This document shows, piece after piece, positions 50,201 through 53,045 of a stretch of DNA of 53,045 bases. A program made the position numbers and the translations under genes. Under the pieces are notes generated by a model. That model was not told the DNA's origin. It was given only the letters and a program-made list of their open reading frames with translations, and ran no database searches. Every line of letters starts with the position of its first letter. Position 1 is the first letter of the stretch. The DNA comes from Hirudo medicinalis (Eukaryota > Annelida > Clitellata > Hirudinida > Hirudinidae), in assembly GCA_011800805.1 (NCBI GenBank), contig MPNW01000275.1:3319-56363 (forward strand). Direction: 5' to 3'.

Positions 50201-51273
50201 GCACGCACCGAATTATTTACGCATTACACGAGAGCCTTCGAGCACGTTCGACCGACAGATCTATTATCGGACTACATATTTGTTGTCAGCATTGATTATC
50301 ATTTCATTATTAACCTTATTATTAATACTATTAGTGCTCGTGTTACCTTTATGCTATTACAATCATTACAGTTGTTGTTGTTGTTGTTGTTGTTGTTGGT
50401 GTTGTTGGTGATCAACAATTGATAAACAAAATTACAGATGATACGAAGTTCAGCGTCCTTGACACGATGTTGCTCAGGGGCTGTTCGACGTTGAATTTGA
50501 TGGCCGACAGAACCCCGCCAACGTTCTTTGTGCAACTGTTTGAGGCCGACTTCGGCAGGAAGTAGTGCTGGAAAACCAATGCCGACTAATTGGAAAAGGT
50601 CGAGGCAATTTTGTTTAAAAAAAAATCAACCTAAGTCTTTCCAGCTGATGTGCATATTCATGAATCATGTTAAATTTCTGACATGCGTATTCATAAATTA
50701 TGCTAATGGATTTATTTTTATTGGTTAATTAATTGAATCAACTGGGAAATCATGGCAAGTCTCTGCAAATAAATCACACCGTTCATATATACACTCGGCA
50801 GTAATTAATTACTGGGTGTCATCATCACCATCACCATTGTCGTCATCATCATCATCATCATCACCATCGTCACCATCATCATCATCATCATCATCGTCAT
50901 CGTCACCTTTCTTGGATGTTCAGTGGTGTCAAAAAATCATCATCATCATCATCATCAAAACCATCACCACCACCACCACCACCACCACCATCATCACTAA
51001 CATCATCGTCATCATCACCTTTCTAGGATGTTCAGTGATGACAAAAAATGTCTTCACTCCTCGCGCCTCGAGCTTGGAACAGTTGTTTCTATTGGCAACC
51101 ACTGGGAACTCTTCCTGCAGGTGGTCAAGGGTGGCAGAGGTCACGAGGACTTTGCTTTCAATAAAAATCAATCGATCAGCGGTTGATCCAACCAGTTGGA
51201 ATGGTGAGTGGTAAAACTTTCGTTGCCACGTCATGCTGTCTGAACTGGAGATGAAGCCGAAGTTGATGTTGAA

Positions 51274-51308
<35 letters not shown>

Positions 51309-52225
51309 CAATGATAACTAAGTCTATGATGATGATGATGATGATGACGACAATGATAACTAAGTCTATGACGACGACGACGACGATGATGATGGCACAA
51401 TGTGTATTTTTGTTGTCATTCAACGAAGTCGAAAACGTGGCTCGGGCTCCAAGAGTCTGGAATTCCATGCATTTACTTGTCACTTGTGCTCCAACATAAC
51501 TCCATCCATGACTTCATAATTGCTCAACCACTCCCAATCAGTGGGTCGTCAATTACCAGCGACTAATTAGTCAGTTAAGGACTTCAATCGACAATTAAGG
51601 ACTTCAGTCAAACAACGGACCTAACCTTGAGTCGGTTAGTCATAATATTATTAATCGGTTAATAATTGGTTGAAGTAGAAGGATGATGATGATGATGATG
51701 ATGATGATAACGATGATGATGACGATGGTGATGATGATGGTGATGATGATGGTGATGATGATGGCGACGAGATAATACGATGCGATGTCACGGGATGATG
51801 AATTAAAGACTAAACAGACCCCGGCTGTCCGGCCTTCTCCGTGAGACCAGCAAGCTCAACGTCCTCACTCCACACGTCGTACTGCCATCTGCTGACCCCC
51901 ACCACCCCGCATGTGACCTGACCGGAGTGCACTCCAACTCTCATCCTCAGGTTCACAGCAGTCAAGTTAGCCACGAAGCTGTTCATGTGAAAGAGATCCC
52001 AGTTTTGATTGAAAGTAAATTGAAGGTGATTGCAGGCAACGCCTGGAGATAATCAATCAATCAATCCATCATTCGAGCGAGCAAAACAATCAATCGGCTA
52101 AAACTATCTATGAACGTCACACGACAAAGATATCGTCATCTCCGCCATCTGTCCGTCAATGACGACGAAAGTCAAGAATGCAGGAACGCAAGCGAGATGT
52201 GGAACATCCCGAGGCTGTGTGTGTG

Positions 52226-52257
<32 letters not shown>

Positions 52258-52820
52258 TGCGTGCGCGCGCGATGGATCTCATGGATGACTTCCAAGGAGC
52301 AAGGGCTTTGAAAACATTCGCAGATCATTAAAGGAACCATTGAACTGAGATATGGAAAACATGGCTATAAATTATTCCAGGGCAGATGCAAGGCCACGCC
52401 CTTCATCGTCGTCGTCGTCGTCGTCCTCGTCATCATCATCATCATCACCACCACACCATCATCATCATCATCATCCACGCCTTATCCAGTTTTAAGTAGG
52501 TTTTAAGGATGATGTGTATTTTTGTGCATTAGCATTCAATTTATTGATTAATTTAAAATATATTATTAAACGAGGCAACGAAAAATCAATAATTTATTAA
52601 TTAATAATTATAATTACAATTACAAATAGTTATCCGAAATTCATTAAATTCAGAAGTCAAGCAAACAAAAATGTGACCGAAGCAAATGAAACCTCATGAA
52701 ATCTATCAAATCGATGCCCATCTCGACACAGCATTTGGCATGGTCAGGTCTTTGATCGAGGACTCCACTGGCACAGAAGTACCTGTCCCCCTGCAGCTGA
52801 ATCCGCTGGCAATGGTTTTC
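41947..52820 (-). CDS. Transmembrane adenylyl cyclase, C-terminal 1,355 residues (5' part outside window)
   Basis: Sixteen exons in reading order: 52820-52693, 51978-51820, 51154-51019, 50567-50464, 49751-49613, 48977-48880, 48355-48271, 47941-47846, 47552-47284, 46763-46643, 46423-46325, 46057-45911, 45387-45289, 45140-45032, 44414-44290, 44100-41947. All phases agree. Class III membrane cyclases convert ATP to cAMP at the C1-C2 interface under G-protein control. Present here are most of C1, a short C1b, membrane spans 7-12, C2 and a very long tail. The first six spans and the start of C1 lie right of 53045. The C1 motif [13 protein letters not shown] and the WGD-type C2 motif (here IGDTVN) resemble type 9 (ADCY9/Drosophila Ac13E) more than other types, but divergence is high and the subtype is tentative. 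The C2 site lacks key residues. Confidence 0.9.
44805..44838. repeat. (ATT)n microsatellite
   Basis: Short ATT tract in a cyclase intron. Confidence 0.85.
45148..45243. repeat. ATC-rich triplet tract
   Basis: Imperfect (ATC)n starting about 8 bp from the acceptor of the cyclase exon that ends at 45140. Confidence 0.85.
45636..45720. other. GC-rich hairpin-forming block in cyclase intron
   Basis: A GC-rich island in a very AT-rich intron. Two nested or competing stems are visible: GGCAGCCC with GGGCTGCC, and CCCATCG with CGATGGG. It is followed on the plus strand by CCCTTTTG. It could be a small structured RNA or a fragment of a repeat family; no known RNA fold is recognised. Confidence 0.4.
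47173..47245. repeat. (TA)n microsatellite
   Basis: TA dinucleotides in two blocks in a cyclase intron. Confidence 0.9.
48500..48690. repeat. AT-rich tandem array (TATAATTTATATAATATT-like units)
   Basis: Several diverged copies of an ATAATTTAT(A/G)TAATATT unit in a cyclase intron. Confidence 0.75.
49138..49242. repeat. 46-bp direct duplication, 59-bp period
   Basis: Copies at 49138-49183 and 49197-49242 share TTGCTCGTAACATTAAAACA with one mismatch overall, which indicates a recent duplication. Confidence 0.95.
49817..49938. repeat. ~58-bp tandem duplication, 64-bp period
   Basis: Both copies start ATAAACTTCAGGCAACCTTT and end in TTTAATAAATAAA. Confidence 0.9.
50371..50399. repeat. (GTT)n microsatellite
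   Basis: GTT triplets in a cyclase intron. Confidence 0.9.
50819..51018. repeat. (ATC/ACC)n array reaching the splice donor, with an exon-end duplicate
   Basis: Imperfect ATC and CAC triplets. On the minus strand the array starts at the donor of the exon ending at 51019. A ~35-bp copy of that exon's end and donor lies inside it at about 50904-50938. Confidence 0.85.
51264..51392. repeat. (GAT)n microsatellite with internal duplication
   Basis: GATGATG tracts broken twice by the same segment, GACAATGATAACTAAGTCTA. Confidence 0.9.
51680..51770. repeat. (GAT)n microsatellite
   Basis: GAT/GGT triplets in a cyclase intron, 50 bp from the exon that ends at 51820. Confidence 0.9.
52216..52272. 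repeat. (GT)n and (GTGC)n microsatellite
   Basis: GT dinucleotides grading into CGTG and then GC repeats. Confidence 0.95.
52396..52478. repeat. (CGT/CAT)n microsatellite
   Basis: Triplet array in a cyclase intron. Confidence 0.9.
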
Positions 52821-52856
52821 CTGGGAATTAAAGATAGTCTTACAAATAATTTCATC

Positions 52857-52857
<1 letters not shown>

Positions 52858-52911
<54 letters not shown>

Positions 52912-53015
52912 GTTGTTATTATTATTGTTGTTATTATTATTATTGTTGTTGTTGTTGTTGTTATTATTGTTGTTATTATTATTATTATTGTTGTTGTTGT
53001 TATTATTATACTCGT
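52858..53015. repeat. (ATT/GTT)n microsatellite
   Basis: About 160 bp of ATT and GTT triplets in the cyclase intron at the right edge. Confidence 0.95.
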
Positions 53016-53045
53016 TAATTATTTATTAACAAGTGTTAAGCACTC

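Larger units (their letters stand above)
51019..52820 (-). other. Cyclase C1 domain exons
   Basis: Exons 52820-52693, 51978-51820 and 51154-51019. C1 landmarks are [58 protein letters not shown] and [13 protein letters not shown], then GVKTFFVI. The Asp in GDRYFC is the second metal-binding Asp of C1 (GDCYYC in mammals). The first, in the FxGFT segment, would be in an exon outside the window. C1 looks intact where visible. Confidence 0.88.

Noticed and set aside
50816..51214. Ser/Pro and Ile/Thr-rich plus-strand frame
   Set aside because: ATC/CAC triplet array antisense to a cyclase exon; no independent support.
51233..51499. Met-rich frame
   Set aside because: Product of a (GAT)n array in a cyclase intron.

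Overview
The window is eukaryotic nuclear DNA from an animal. Every confident gene is split by GT-AG introns, mostly 59 bp to about 1 kb. Base composition is AT-rich and triplet microsatellites are abundant. The gene set (ERG/FLI-type ETS factor, b(0,+)-type SLC7 transporters, FRG1, GALK2, a p24 cargo receptor, a laminin chain and a transmembrane adenylyl cyclase) is typical of bilaterians. The small introns and divergent proteins suggest an invertebrate, perhaps a lophotrochozoan such as an annelid or leech; the species is a guess.

Layout: 1-675 (+) holds the last two coding exons of an ERG/FLI1-like gene. 1236-5212 (+) and 5548-9397 (-) are two SLC7A9-like light-chain transporters lying tail to tail. 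Their exon lengths are almost identical, so they are an inverted duplicate pair. 9398-17135 is about 7.7 kb with no recognised gene, but it holds a degraded direct-repeat element, two overlapping coding-like small ORFs and low-complexity tracts. 17136-18663 (+) is FRG1 in 8 exons and 19507-22032 (+) is GALK2 in 8 exons. 22613-23594 (-) is a p24/TMED protein in 4 exons, convergent with GALK2. 25272-41365 (+) is a laminin chain of about 2,075 residues in 37 exons, plus candidate microexons. 41947-52820 (-) is the C-terminal 1,355 residues of a 12-span adenylyl cyclase, whose 5' part lies beyond the right edge.

The genes do not form one pathway; this is ordinary mixed animal synteny. The most unusual object is the laminin. 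It has an N-terminal LN domain, a beta-chain-type LF domain, an alpha/gamma-type L4 domain, then a beta/gamma-length coiled coil that stops without LG domains and ends like a gamma chain, with a cysteine followed by a Glu third from the end. The cyclase is the second: its C2 half has lost the transition-state arginine and two purine-pocket residues, and it carries a tail of about 680 residues. All exon joins were made by hand from reading frame, splice sites and family alignment from memory. No search or transcript data were available.
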